Assembly (NCBI GenBank): GCA_021815305.1 | Contig: JAKAHC010000001.1 | Coordinates: forward strand, 248,001 to 312,000 | DNA: 64,000 nt | DNA from: Deltaproteobacteria bacterium | Lineage (GTDB): Bacteria > Desulfobacterota > Deferrimicrobia > Deferrimicrobiales > Deferrimicrobiaceae | Reading direction: 5' to 3' | Part shown: positions 24,375 through 31,917 of the stretch, piece by piece | Layout of the letters: each line of letters starts with the position of its first letter | Numbering within the stretch: the first letter of the stretch is position 1 | Notes under the pieces: model-generated | The model's database searches: none | What the model was told of the DNA's origin: nothing | What the model saw: only the letters and a program-made list of their open reading frames with translations | Program-made: the position numbers and the translations under genes

Positions 24375-25196
24375 TCATCCCATCGGAAACGGGTCCGGAG
24401 TGAAGCACAGGAGGAACAGGAGCGCGGCGATCAGTCCCACCGCGCGGCGCAAGGGGGAAAGAGGGACGCTTTCGAACACGGGCCGCGGATGCCCCGTGCC
24501 GAGGAAGAACAGGAGCGCCGCCCAGACGAACCATCCGTTGCCCATGAGCCCCATCAGGAGCAGGCCGTAGGGGATGAGCCGGGCCACCCGCGAATACCGG
24601 TCCCCGAAGAGGGAGTAGGCGATGTGCCCGCCGTCCAGCTGGCCCGCGGGGATCAGGTTCAGCATTGTGATGTAGAGGCCCAGCCACCCGGCGTAGGCCA
24701 CGGGGTGGAGGACCACGTCGTACCCCGCGGGGATCTTTCCCAGAACGGCCCGCGAGAGAAGCTGGAACAGGAGCGACTCCCCCAGCATCGCGCCGAGGCC
24801 CCCCGCGGAGCGACGGATCTCGGAGAGGGCCAGCCCCGCGATGAGCACCGGGATGGCGATCGCCGCGCCGGCCAGGGGCCCCGCGGCGCCGATGTCCATC
24901 AGCGCGTTGCGGTCGGGAAAGGGGGACTTGAGCTTGATCACGGCCCCCATGGTCCCGGGAAGGGGCGGGATCGGGAGGAACGGGATGAAGTAGGGAGGGG
25001 TCGTCACGACATGATGCAGCCGTGCGGCCGTGTAATGCCCCATCTCGTGGACCCCGAGGATCGAAAGGAGGGGGACGTTGAACATCAGCCCCAGCGGAAG
25101 ATCCGAAAGCCGGGCGAGAGGATTCCCCCCCCCGAGAAACGACCCCGCGAAGAGCGTGGTCACGAAGGTGACCAGGAAAAGGAGCAACGGGACCAA
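24375..25196 (-). CDS. Site-2 protease family (M50) membrane metalloprotease
   Basis: 273 residues from TTG 25196. Several membrane segments carry the zinc motif HEMGH (near residue 50) and the third ligand region NLIPAGQLDGGHIAYS, the hallmarks of S2P-type intramembrane proteases; no PDZ domain is seen. It matches the short bacterial/plant EGY-like S2P homologues. The stop lies about 60 bp before the ABC exporter genes. Substrate unknown. Confidence 0.88.
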   Translation of the reverse strand: MVPLLLFLVTFVTTLFAGSFLGGGNPLARLSDLPLGLMFNVPLLSILGVHEMGHYTAARLHHVVTTPPYFIPFLPIPPLPGTMGAVIKLKSPFPDRNALMDIGAAGPLAGAAIAIPVLIAGLALSEIRRSAGGLGAMLGESLLFQLLSRAVLGKIPAGYDVVLHPVAYAGWLGLYITMLNLIPAGQLDGGHIAYSLFGDRYSRVARLIPYGLLLMGLMGNGWFVWAALLFFLGTGHPRPVFESVPLSPLRRAVGLIAALLFLLCFTPDPFPMG

Positions 25197-25281
25197 TGGA
25201 GAACACCCTCTTTTCTTTTCGGAGGATCCCTGTTACCTGTAAGAAAGTAAGATCATCGCAAGGGGGCCTAGGGTTCCCGCC

Positions 25282-25839
25282 GTGAAACTCCTGTCCGACA
25301 TCCCCCCGGGGACGAAGGTCCTCCTCCACGTCTGCTGCGCTCCGGACGCCTCCTACGGCGTGCGGGCGATGCGGGAGCGGTTCGACGTCACCGGCTTCTT
25401 TTATAACCCAAACATCCATCCCGGGGAAGAATTCCGGAGAAGGGCGCAGGCCGTCCTCGACCTGCAGGAGAAGGCCCCCTTCCCGCTCGTAATGGGGAGC
25501 GGAGGGGAGTGCGAGTGGGAGGAAGCGATCCTGGGGCTCGAGGGGGAACCCGAACGCGGCCGCCGCTGCGAAGCGTGCATCCGGCTCCGGTTGCGGGAGA
25601 CGGCGGGAAAGGCCGTCGCGTTGGGGATGCCGGCCTTCGGAACGGTCCTGACCGTGAGCCCGAGGAAGGACGCCGCGATGGTGAACCGCGTCGGGCGAGA
25701 GGAGGGGGAGCGCTCCGGGATCCGCTTCGTCGAGGCGGATATGAAAAAGGGGAACGGGTACCTGGAAAGCGTACGCGCCAGCAGGGCGTTGGGGCTGTAC
25801 CGCCAGCGGTACTGCGGGTGCAGGTACTCCTTCCGGTGA
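25282..25839 (+). CDS. queH: Epoxyqueuosine reductase QueH
   Basis: 185 residues from GTG 25282. It converts epoxyqueuosine to queuosine in tRNA. Family marks are visible: paired cysteines HVCCAPD near residues 18-19, FFYNPNIHPGEEFRRR, GRRCEACIRLRLRETA, LTVSPRKD and the C-terminal RYCGCRYS, giving the cysteine set that binds the iron-sulfur cluster and extra iron. It is unlinked in function to its neighbours (protease upstream, tRNA-Sec downstream on the other strand). Confidence 0.9.
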   Translation: MKLLSDIPPGTKVLLHVCCAPDASYGVRAMRERFDVTGFFYNPNIHPGEEFRRRAQAVLDLQEKAPFPLVMGSGGECEWEEAILGLEGEPERGRRCEACIRLRLRETAGKAVALGMPAFGTVLTVSPRKDAAMVNRVGREEGERSGIRFVEADMKKGNGYLESVRASRALGLYRQRYCGCRYSFR

Positions 25840-25910
25840 TCCCCCCGCCGGGGGGTCCCCAATGACTAAAGATCTCGCAACGCCGGGCCGATAAGGAAAT
25901 CAGGAAGGAT

Positions 25911-26006
25911 TGGCGGAAGCGTGAGGGAATCGAACCCACCGGAGACGTTTCCGCCTCCCGACCGGATTTGAAGTCCGGGGGGGCCACCAGCGCCCCATCC
26001 GCTTCC
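25911..26006 (-). tRNA. selC: tRNA-Sec (anticodon UCA)
   Basis: On the minus strand a 96-nt tRNA starts GGAAGCG and ends CGCTTCC-G-CCA (CCA encoded). The anticodon stem-loop CCGGACTTCAAATCCGG gives anticodon TCA, and there is an extended variable arm before the T-arm GGGTTCGATTCCC. These are the features of SelC. No selenoprotein gene or other sel gene is recognised in the window. Confidence 0.95.
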
Positions 26007-26028
26007 GTGCGACCCGACGGCGGGTGAC

Positions 26029-26037
26029 ATTATACCA
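26029..26037 (-). promoter_or_regulatory. Extended -10 promoter of tRNA-Sec
   Basis: The minus strand reads TGGTATAAT, an extended -10 element (TGnTATAAT). The expected start is near 26022, 16 nt before the tRNA 5' end. No clear -35 hexamer is seen at normal spacing. Confidence 0.5.
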
Positions 26038-26055
26038 GATGGAAAAGGAGGCACG

Positions 26056-26823
26056 ATGCGACGGGTTCTGGCGACGATTGCGGTCCTGACGGTCCTTGCT
26101 CTCGGGGCGTCGAGCGCGCTCGCGGTCGAGTTCGGCGTCCGCGGCGAATACTGGTTCCCCAGGCTTTCCGGAACGGTGCAGACCACGACCGGCGGGATAC
26201 CGGACACCGTCCTCGACGTCCGAAACACCCTGGGAGTCAAGGACAAGAACCTGCCCTTCGGAGAGGCGTTCCTGCGCATCGGCAGCGTGACGCTGCGCGT
26301 CGGGTACACCCAGGTCAGGCTGGACGGCGACAAGGAGCTGTTGCAGACCATCACCTTCGACGGCGCGACATACACCGTTTCCGACAACGTCCTGTCGAAG
26401 CTCGACCTGAAAACGGCGGATGCCGATTTGCAGTACGACTTCCTCCGGCCAGGCGTGGGAGCGGCGAATCTCAACCTCGGGCTGATCCTGAAGGTGAAGT
26501 ATGTGGACGGGAAGGTGGAGCTGCGCAGCGTCTCCACCGGCGTGGCGACCACGAAGGACTTCAAGGCGCCCATCCCGATGGTCGGCGCGGCGGTGGGTTT
26601 GGGGCTGCTGAAAAACAGGGTGCGTGCCGACGCGCGGGTGACGGGAATCGTGTACTCGGGGAACCACCTCTACGAGGCGGATGCCTTCGCGACGCTCGCC
26701 CCCCTGCCGTACGTGCAGATCCACGGCGGATACCGCTACGTCGACCTGAAGATCGACGAGTCGGACACCCTGGCCAGCCTCAAGCTTTCAGGGCCCTACG
26801 TCGGGGCGCAGATCTCGTTCTGA
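26056..26823 (+). CDS. Small outer-membrane beta-barrel protein
   Basis: 255 residues from ATG behind AAAGGAGG. A signal peptide ends SSALAVE; the mature protein alternates amphipathic strands (FGVRGEYWFPRLSG, LRVGYTQVRLDG, ADLQYDFLRPG, LNLGLILKVKYVDGKVELRS, VQIHGGYRYVDLKI) and ends PYVGAQISF with terminal Phe, as BAM-assembled barrels do. Function is unknown; it resembles small OmpA/OprF-like or MipA-like barrels only in architecture. It stands alone between the two tRNA genes. Confidence 0.75.
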   Translation: MRRVLATIAVLTVLALGASSALAVEFGVRGEYWFPRLSGTVQTTTGGIPDTVLDVRNTLGVKDKNLPFGEAFLRIGSVTLRVGYTQVRLDGDKELLQTITFDGATYTVSDNVLSKLDLKTADADLQYDFLRPGVGAANLNLGLILKVKYVDGKVELRSVSTGVATTKDFKAPIPMVGAAVGLGLLKNRVRADARVTGIVYSGNHLYEADAFATLAPLPYVQIHGGYRYVDLKIDESDTLASLKLSGPYVGAQISF

Positions 26824-26842
26824 ACGGAGCCGGAAAAAACCG

Positions 26843-26870
26843 TTGAACCGGCGGCCGGGGAAGGTACAAT
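26843..26870 (+). promoter_or_regulatory. Sigma70-type promoter of tRNA-Val
   Basis: A -35 element TTGAAC (26843-26848) and a -10 element TACAAT (26865-26870) are separated by 16 bp. The predicted start is near 26877, 6 nt before the tRNA. Confidence 0.65.
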
Positions 26871-26882
26871 AGGGATTCCCTG

Positions 26883-26957
26883 GGGCGCTTAACTCAGCGG
26901 TAGAGTGCCACCTTCACACGGTGGAAGTCACAGGTTCAAGTCCTGTAGCGCCCACCA
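26883..26957 (+). tRNA. tRNA-Val (anticodon CAC)
   Basis: A complete cloverleaf: acceptor GGGCGCT/AGCGCCC, D-arm ACTC-AGCGGTA-GAGT, anticodon arm CCACC-TTCACAC-GGTGG with anticodon CAC, T-arm ACAGG-TTCAAGT-CCTGT and encoded CCA. Its 3' 49 bp are repeated at 30164-30212, marking it as the integration site of the island that follows. Confidence 0.95.
26909..26957 (+). repeat. Left att repeat within tRNA-Val
   Basis: The 49 bp from CACCTTCACACGG to the encoded CCA match 30164-30212 with two differences in the T-loop (TTCAAGT here, TTCGAAT there). This is the usual structure left by tRNA-directed integration: the intact gene at one end and a 3' fragment at the other. Confidence 0.88.
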
Positions 26958-26965
26958 AAGAAAAC

Positions 26966-27002
26966 AAGGGGTTGCGGGTGATTCCGCCGCCCCTTTTTCT
27001 TT
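26966..27002 (+). terminator. Terminator after tRNA-Val
   Basis: A two-part stem (AAGGGG with CCCCTT, GCGG with CCGC) is followed by TTTCTTTT. It begins 9 nt after the tRNA CCA and is part of the island side of the junction. Confidence 0.65.
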
Positions 27003-27184
27003 TCCTGCGGACCGCTTCCACCGCTGCTTCCACCAAAGCTGCCCGATTTCCCCATCGCCCCACGGAAACCGCTTCTGATGTTTTCGTCGAGTCTCCGGAT
27101 GAGTGGACTGCATTTTGGCGAGTAATGGCCGGAATACCGTCGAGTCAAGATTCGACTCTGAAAAATCTGCGCGGAGAAATCTCC

Positions 27185-28774
27185 CTATCTTGAGCGCCTG
27201 CCTTCCTCGCATATGCCGAACAACTCGGCCTGCTTGGTCGGGCGTTCGTCATGCGGTAGGAGTTCGGCAAGCTTCGGTACAGGGACGTTGGCGAGTTCCT
27301 TCGGCTCAAGTTTGTGGAGGCCACCGCCATACACACGTCCTTCACCGAGAAGACGCTCGGGTGTTATCTCATTCAATACTTGCCAGACACGGCGTATGAG
27401 TCGGGGGTCGCGCGCAATCGCACGTGCAAGAACGGATGTCGGGTACATAGCCAAGTAGACATTCGCCACTGTGGCTCGCGAGTTATTAAGGATAAACCGG
27501 AATGGACGACCGCTCCTGGTATCCCCACGTCCAAGGTACGTGCAGACAATTGGCGCGGGAGGGCGGTTCTCTTGGCTATACCAAAGTGAACGATGTTGGC
27601 AGAGGTATCGTTCATGGAGCCCGCGGGCCTTTCCCCCCTGAATATAGGCATACAAGGCTGGGAACCGAAACCTGATCTCATTTTCGGGGAGTTTGGTGTC
27701 AAGCAAGTAGAGGCGACGATCGATCTTCGGAACACCGTAATTGTCGGCCGTCACCTCGTCCTCGGCGAGATAGCGTGGGCTGGGAAGAATAGGGCGGAAA
27801 GCCTCCATCGGCAAACCGCGCGCCCGGATTTCATCTTCCGAGAGGATGAAATACGCATTGCCGCCGGTCGCTATTCCACGCTTGATCCGAAAGAAATCCG
27901 CAAGAATCGGGGTGGCTGTTCTTGTGCGTGTACCTGAAGCGGGGAAACGCGTCCACTTCGGCTCATGGGCAAGTACGCTGGCCGCCACTGCGCGCGACAG
28001 TTTCGGCTCAAAAATCGTGCCGCCGAAATCAAAGGTTACTTCGTGATTTCGCGGAGGCGGCGATTTGCGAAACCAGACAATGGCTGACGACACAAGAGCG
28101 TCCGCAAATTGCACATCGTTCGGGTCAAATCGATAGATTCGCAAGAGCGTGACGCGGTCGAGAAGATACTGTTTGACGGCGCGACCATAGTTCACGTCCA
28201 TAAATTCACTCGGAACAAGCCATCCGGCGACGCCACCGTCAGTCATCCATGCGTCGGCCATCCCGATGAAATGGCAGTACAGCCCTGCGAGGCCGCTGAT
28301 TTTCATTCCGCTTGTCTGCTGGGTCTGACTCTGCAGGCGGCATTTTTCGCCATTCTCGAGATGATGGTGCCGCACGTATGGAGGATTACAGATTACGAGG
28401 TTGTAGCGCGGAGATGGGATCGCGTGCGTGAAATCGGCGACCTTTACGGCAAGACCGGCATCCTTCCAGAGGTCGGCGGCAGGAATGCCATAGTACGGAT
28501 CAATCTCGAAGCCGAGGGCCTCGGCAACATATGCCTTATCAAAGACCCTGCGGAGCGCGGAATAGAAGGAGCCGGTGCCGACGGCGGGGTCGAGGAAATG
28601 GATTTTCCGGACGTTCCGCAGAAAGTTCGCCGCATACCTTACGATATCCTCGGCCAAGTCCGGGGGCGTCGCAAACTGGCCGAGGCGGTTTCTTTCGGCC
28701 TGCGTCTTCTTGCGATCCAAGTCCGCCTGGAGCATAAGGCGTTGCTGTTCGAGAATGTGAATCGGTTCACGCAT
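27185..28774 (-). CDS. Type II DNA N6-adenine methyltransferase (Eco57I/XamI family)
   Basis: 529 residues. The SAM-binding motif I DPAVGTGSF (62-70) and the catalytic motif NPPY (130-133) are intact, with the GQFATPP leader (32-38) typical of gamma-class N6-adenine methylases of TaqI/Eco57I type. The C-terminal 250 residues form the target-recognition part. It begins 2 bp after the stop of the endonuclease gene, the usual linked R-M order. Lower GC than chromosomal neighbours indicates transfer. The methylase reads as functional while its endonuclease partner is interrupted. Confidence 0.9.
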   Translation of the reverse strand: MREPIHILEQQRLMLQADLDRKKTQAERNRLGQFATPPDLAEDIVRYAANFLRNVRKIHFLDPAVGTGSFYSALRRVFDKAYVAEALGFEIDPYYGIPAADLWKDAGLAVKVADFTHAIPSPRYNLVICNPPYVRHHHLENGEKCRLQSQTQQTSGMKISGLAGLYCHFIGMADAWMTDGGVAGWLVPSEFMDVNYGRAVKQYLLDRVTLLRIYRFDPNDVQFADALVSSAIVWFRKSPPPRNHEVTFDFGGTIFEPKLSRAVAASVLAHEPKWTRFPASGTRTRTATPILADFFRIKRGIATGGNAYFILSEDEIRARGLPMEAFRPILPSPRYLAEDEVTADNYGVPKIDRRLYLLDTKLPENEIRFRFPALYAYIQGGKARGLHERYLCQHRSLWYSQENRPPAPIVCTYLGRGDTRSGRPFRFILNNSRATVANVYLAMYPTSVLARAIARDPRLIRRVWQVLNEITPERLLGEGRVYGGGLHKLEPKELANVPVPKLAELLPHDERPTKQAELFGICEEGRRSR

Positions 28775-28776
28775 GG

Positions 28777-29739
28777 TCAGATTCCAAAAAGGGCCAAATC
28801 GTCAATGCGATGCTCCCAAACCCAGTCTATCCCCTCCGACGCTTCGTAGCCGAGATATCCGCTGTCGAAGTAGCCGCATAAGAAAAGGTTGAATCGGACC
28901 TTGTCCCCGTACGTACCGCGTAATTGCGCCATTTTCATCGCTTCTTCCTTGCGGCGTTTGTTGGTGTTGGTGAAATCGCCTGCCGATTTCGCTTCAAAGA
29001 ATACGGGGAGCTCTCTGCCCTCCGGTTTCATCTGCATGATGACAGCATCTATCGGAATATTAACGCTCCGGACGCCGCCCTCAAGCTTGCCGGGCACGTT
29101 CATCCGGAAGCTGAAGGTTCCAGCCGGCATCGCGTCGAAGCGCGTACCCTCGCCGCCAGGAAGTTGCCGATAACGACGGGCTTCCAGCCAAACCTTGATG
29201 GCTGCGAGTTGGCGCTTTTCCTGAGCATTGCGAATTATCGGATTGGCGACCGCGCCGCAAAGGCGGTCAGCAACAATGGTGGCTGCCCTATGAGTTTCTG
29301 CCTTTGTTGGTGGCTCTGTTCTTCCGAGCCACACGAAGATGTCCGGATCGGCCATCTTCTCGATCGTCGCAGCGATGTTGGCGAGTTGGACGTCAATCTC
29401 GGCCGCATCTGCGCGGACCGGGAGCTTCTTCTCGGTTTCCATGCATTTGACGAGGTGCGGAGATACTCCGGCGAGGCCAATCAACCGGTCAACCGCGAGA
29501 GGCGGACACGTGGACATTCAAAGCGTGGGAAGTATCTCCGGATGCTCGCGCATAATTGCAGGTTGGACGTCTGTGATGTTCGACGTCCAGTGAAGTGCCG
29601 CTTCCACGTCCTTGGTCGTCTGGATGCGCGTTTCCCGAAACGCACGCGGTGCGAAATTCATAAACCAATCGTTGTACATATCGACCGACTTGACAATGTC
29701 GCTCTTCCATCGGTCCGGCTTGTCCAGGTTGACGGCCAT
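28777..29739 (-). pseudogene. XamI-type restriction endonuclease interrupted by an in-frame TGA
   Basis: Residues 1-73 (MAVNLDKPDRWKSDIVKSVD ... EILPTL) and the following 246 residues (MSTCPPLAVDRLIGLAG ... DDLALFGI) are in the same frame, separated by one TGA codon at 29520-29518. Both parts match what I recall of XamI family endonucleases, where an Arg-like position is expected at the junction, so a single CGA to TGA change would explain it. The downstream part retains a likely nuclease core (PVFFEAKSAGDFTN, with the E-x-K pair). An ATG directly follows the stop, so re-initiation of a truncated protein is possible. Readthrough as selenocysteine is unlikely. Confidence 0.8.
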
Positions 29740-30163
29740 CCTCGCTCCCCCAATTCTATTATCCAGCCATGGCGGTCACGTGTTTCAGTATGTCGGCTTG
29801 TCCACATTGGGTCAACACGGGAAAGACACAGGAAGGATCAATCGGATAGTATCGCTCCTCAGCAACGGCGAAAGTTGCTGCATATTCCGGTGATCCCCAG
29901 TGTATTCGGGTAATGGGACGGCGCCGTAGAGCCGCCCCCGTCCGTCTCGGAAGTCGCCATCCTTGGCCTCGGACGGCCACCAGTGCGACATCAGGTCTCC
30001 CCTGTCGCCGCGCGGAACGCGGTCGGTTTCCGCACGCCGACGTCGGCCATCGCCATCGTGCAGATTTCGGTCGTCAGCCGGGGGCGCAGCTCCATACGCC
30101 GCACGTCTCAGAACCTTTGACCGTACGGATTCGACAGGGCTCCTTGACGGTGCCCGGCCTATA
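29740..30163. other. Right arm of the island, no gene recognised
   Basis: About 424 bp between the endonuclease start and the right att repeat. Short open frames exist (for example 29759-29980 on the minus strand, 73 codons) but show no recognisable domain, signal or good ribosome site. The part after about 29920 is GC-rich again. It could hold remains of a lost mobility gene, but I see nothing that proves it. Confidence 0.5.
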
Positions 30164-30212
30164 CACCTTCACACGGTGGAAGTCACAGGTTCGAATCCTG
30201 TAGCGCCCACCA
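30164..30212 (+). repeat. Right att repeat: displaced 3' half of tRNA-Val
   Basis: A 49-bp copy of the tRNA-Val 3' half including anticodon loop, T-arm, acceptor strand and CCA, lacking any D-arm or 5' acceptor strand. It is preceded by unrelated sequence, so it is not a functional tRNA. Confidence 0.88.
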
Positions 30213-30226
30213 CCGGAAAGTCGTCG

Positions 30227-30258
30227 AACCGGGGCATCCCTCCGCGGGGGCCCCGGTT
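30227..30258 (+). terminator. Hairpin after the displaced tRNA half
   Basis: Stem AACCGGGGC paired with GCCCCGGTT, beginning 15 nt after the CCA. It has few Ts after it. Its position suggests it was the terminator of tRNA-Val before the island inserted. Confidence 0.45.
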
Positions 30259-30291
30259 CCTGCTTCATGTGCTATAAGGGAACCAGGCGAA

Positions 30292-30822
30292 ATGAGCCAG
30301 ACTCCTTCCATCCTGAACGTCGGCTGCGGCCAGGTGCGGATCCCCGGCGCGATCGGCATCGACTTCGACCCGCAAAGCTGCGCCGATGTCATCCATGATC
30401 TGGATCGGTACCCCTGGCCGTTCGAGGACCGGTCGTTCGACCGCATCCTCTGTTCCCATGTCCTCGAGCACCTGCGCGATCCCCGGCGCGCCATGCAGGA
30501 GATCCAACGCATCGTTCGGCCGAACGGGACGGTGGAAATCGCGACGCCCCACTACTCTTCCCCGGAATCCTGGGGGGATCTGACCCACTACATGCATTTC
30601 AGCCTCAAATCCTTCGAGCCCTTCTACCAGCGCGGCAACCGCCAAGAGGCCTTCGATCTGGTTTCCTGCCGGCTCGGGTTCGGCAAGGGGATCCCGTCGT
30701 TATTGGGCCGCCTCCTCGCCGCCGCGCTGGGCCTGTCATTCTACGAGAAATACTGCTGTTTCCTCTTCCCCGGGAGGAACATGGAGTTTCTCCTTCGAAG
30801 AAAGCCGGATGCCCCGCGATGA
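30292..30822 (+). CDS. Class I SAM-dependent methyltransferase
   Basis: 176 residues. A Rossmann-type methyltransferase core is visible: LNVGCGQVRIPGAIGIDFDP (motif I and the acidic ribose-binding residue), DRSFDRILCSHVLEHLRDPRRAMQEIQRIVRPNGTVEI (motifs II-III). The C-terminal third is short. The family (methyltransferase type 11) acts on many substrates, so none is proposed. It is the first gene right of the island. Confidence 0.85.
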   Translation: MSQTPSILNVGCGQVRIPGAIGIDFDPQSCADVIHDLDRYPWPFEDRSFDRILCSHVLEHLRDPRRAMQEIQRIVRPNGTVEIATPHYSSPESWGDLTHYMHFSLKSFEPFYQRGNRQEAFDLVSCRLGFGKGIPSLLGRLLAAALGLSFYEKYCCFLFPGRNMEFLLRRKPDAPR

Positions 30823-30915
30823 CGGGAACCGGATTCCGGAAGTCGCCGCCGCGTCGGCTCCCGGTACCTGAAGGACCGGACGGGTGCGAGGGTAACGCGA
30901 CAAGGCGTTTCCCCT

Positions 30916-31899
30916 CTACCGGACCCCCCTGACGATCCCCACACCCCGCGGGTCGGGAGAGCCGGAGACGACTCTCCGGAACCCCGACGCCTTCATCATC
31001 CCGGCGATCTCCCGCGCCGTGTACGCCCGGCCCCCTTCCGTCACGGCCACCATGTGGACGGCGAAGAAGACCGGCCCGGGGGGGGAGGTCTTCCCCTCCG
31101 CCAGCACGAATTCCTGCACCGCGGCCCGGCCCCCGACGGCGAGGGCGGAGCGCACCTTGCGGAGGATCCGCACGCAATCGGCCTCGGAGTAGGCATGGAG
31201 GATCTGGGAGATCCAGACGAAGTCGTACGGGCCGCCGAGCGGGTCCACAAGAAAATCGCCTTCCACGAGGGACACCCGGTGCGACGCGCCCTTTTCCCGC
31301 AGGATCTTCCGCGTGACGCGCAGGGTCCCCGGCGTGTCGAAGAGGGTGACCCGCGCATCCGGCGACGCTTCCGCCCAGGCGACGGCGTACGTCCCCGGCC
31401 CGCCCCCGAGATCCAGGACGCGCTCCCCCGGGCGGACGCGGATCCTGCGGGCGACGACAGCCGCCCTCTCCCTCGCGTTTTCCTCCATCCCGCGGATGAA
31501 GTTCTCCTGGTAGCTCCCCTCCACACCGCCTTTCGCCGCGCTGCCCGCGCGGATCGTCGCGGGAAGACGCCCCCAGTCGGACCAGCCGTCGAGGTGGTGC
31601 AGAAGGATGGATTCCATCGAGTTTTTCCCCGGCAGGAGAAATTCCCGGGCCGCGGCCGCGTTCCGGTACCGTCTCCCGCTCTTTGCGACCAGCCCCAGCG
31701 GCGCCAGGGCGTCGAGGAGCACGGAGAGTTTCCCGGAATCGGCCCCGATCCGTTTCGCCAGGGCGGGCGCATCGCACGCCCCGGCCGCGAGAGCGCGGAA
31801 CACACCCAGTTTCAGGGCGGCCAGAAGGACCATCGACCGCTGGTACCCGTGTCCTGTCGCCATCAGGTCGTCGACGTTTCGCACCGGTCCCGTCACCAC
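30916..31899 (-). CDS. O-methyltransferase with winged-helix dimerisation domain
   Basis: 327 residues. An N-terminal winged-helix region (LLAALKLGVFRALAAG ... LAKRIGADSGKLSVLLDALAPLGLVAKSGRRY) precedes a SAM-binding core (RVLDLGGGPGTYAVAWAEASPDARVTLFDTP, GPYDFVWISQILHAYS, GGRAAVQEFVL). This layout is that of the plant-type/hydroxyneurosporene O-methyltransferases (family 2). The proton-acceptor His of the family aligns with LHAYS. Substrate unknown. It lies 18 bp after cysS on the same strand. Confidence 0.85.
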   Translation of the reverse strand: MVTGPVRNVDDLMATGHGYQRSMVLLAALKLGVFRALAAGACDAPALAKRIGADSGKLSVLLDALAPLGLVAKSGRRYRNAAAAREFLLPGKNSMESILLHHLDGWSDWGRLPATIRAGSAAKGGVEGSYQENFIRGMEENARERAAVVARRIRVRPGERVLDLGGGPGTYAVAWAEASPDARVTLFDTPGTLRVTRKILREKGASHRVSLVEGDFLVDPLGGPYDFVWISQILHAYSEADCVRILRKVRSALAVGGRAAVQEFVLAEGKTSPPGPVFFAVHMVAVTEGGRAYTAREIAGMMKASGFRRVVSGSPDPRGVGIVRGVR

Positions 31900-31917
31900 G
31901 CACCTCCTGAACGCCGG

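Larger units (their letters stand above)
26958..30163. mobile_element. 3.2-kb tRNA-Val-borne restriction-modification island
   Basis: The segment lies between the intact tRNA-Val and a displaced copy of its 3' half (repeat period 3,255 bp). It carries an Eco57I/XamI-type methyltransferase and a broken XamI-type endonuclease. Base composition is visibly lower in GC than both flanks and codon choice in the two genes differs from their neighbours. No integrase, excisionase or transposase is encoded, so it is either a remnant or an element mobilised in trans. Confidence 0.8.

Noticed and set aside
28777-29739. Selenocysteine readthrough of the TGA in the XamI-type endonuclease
   Set aside because: selC is present, but the position is expected to be Arg-like in the family, no selenocysteine homologue is known to me for it, and the short stem just downstream of the TGA lacks a recognisable bacterial SECIS apical loop.
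29759-29980. 73-codon minus-strand open frame in the island's right arm
   Set aside because: No recognisable domain, weak start context and arginine-rich N-terminal composition typical of chance frames.
26958-30163. Integrase or transposase within the island
   Set aside because: None of the frames shows tyrosine-recombinase, serine-recombinase or DDE motifs.
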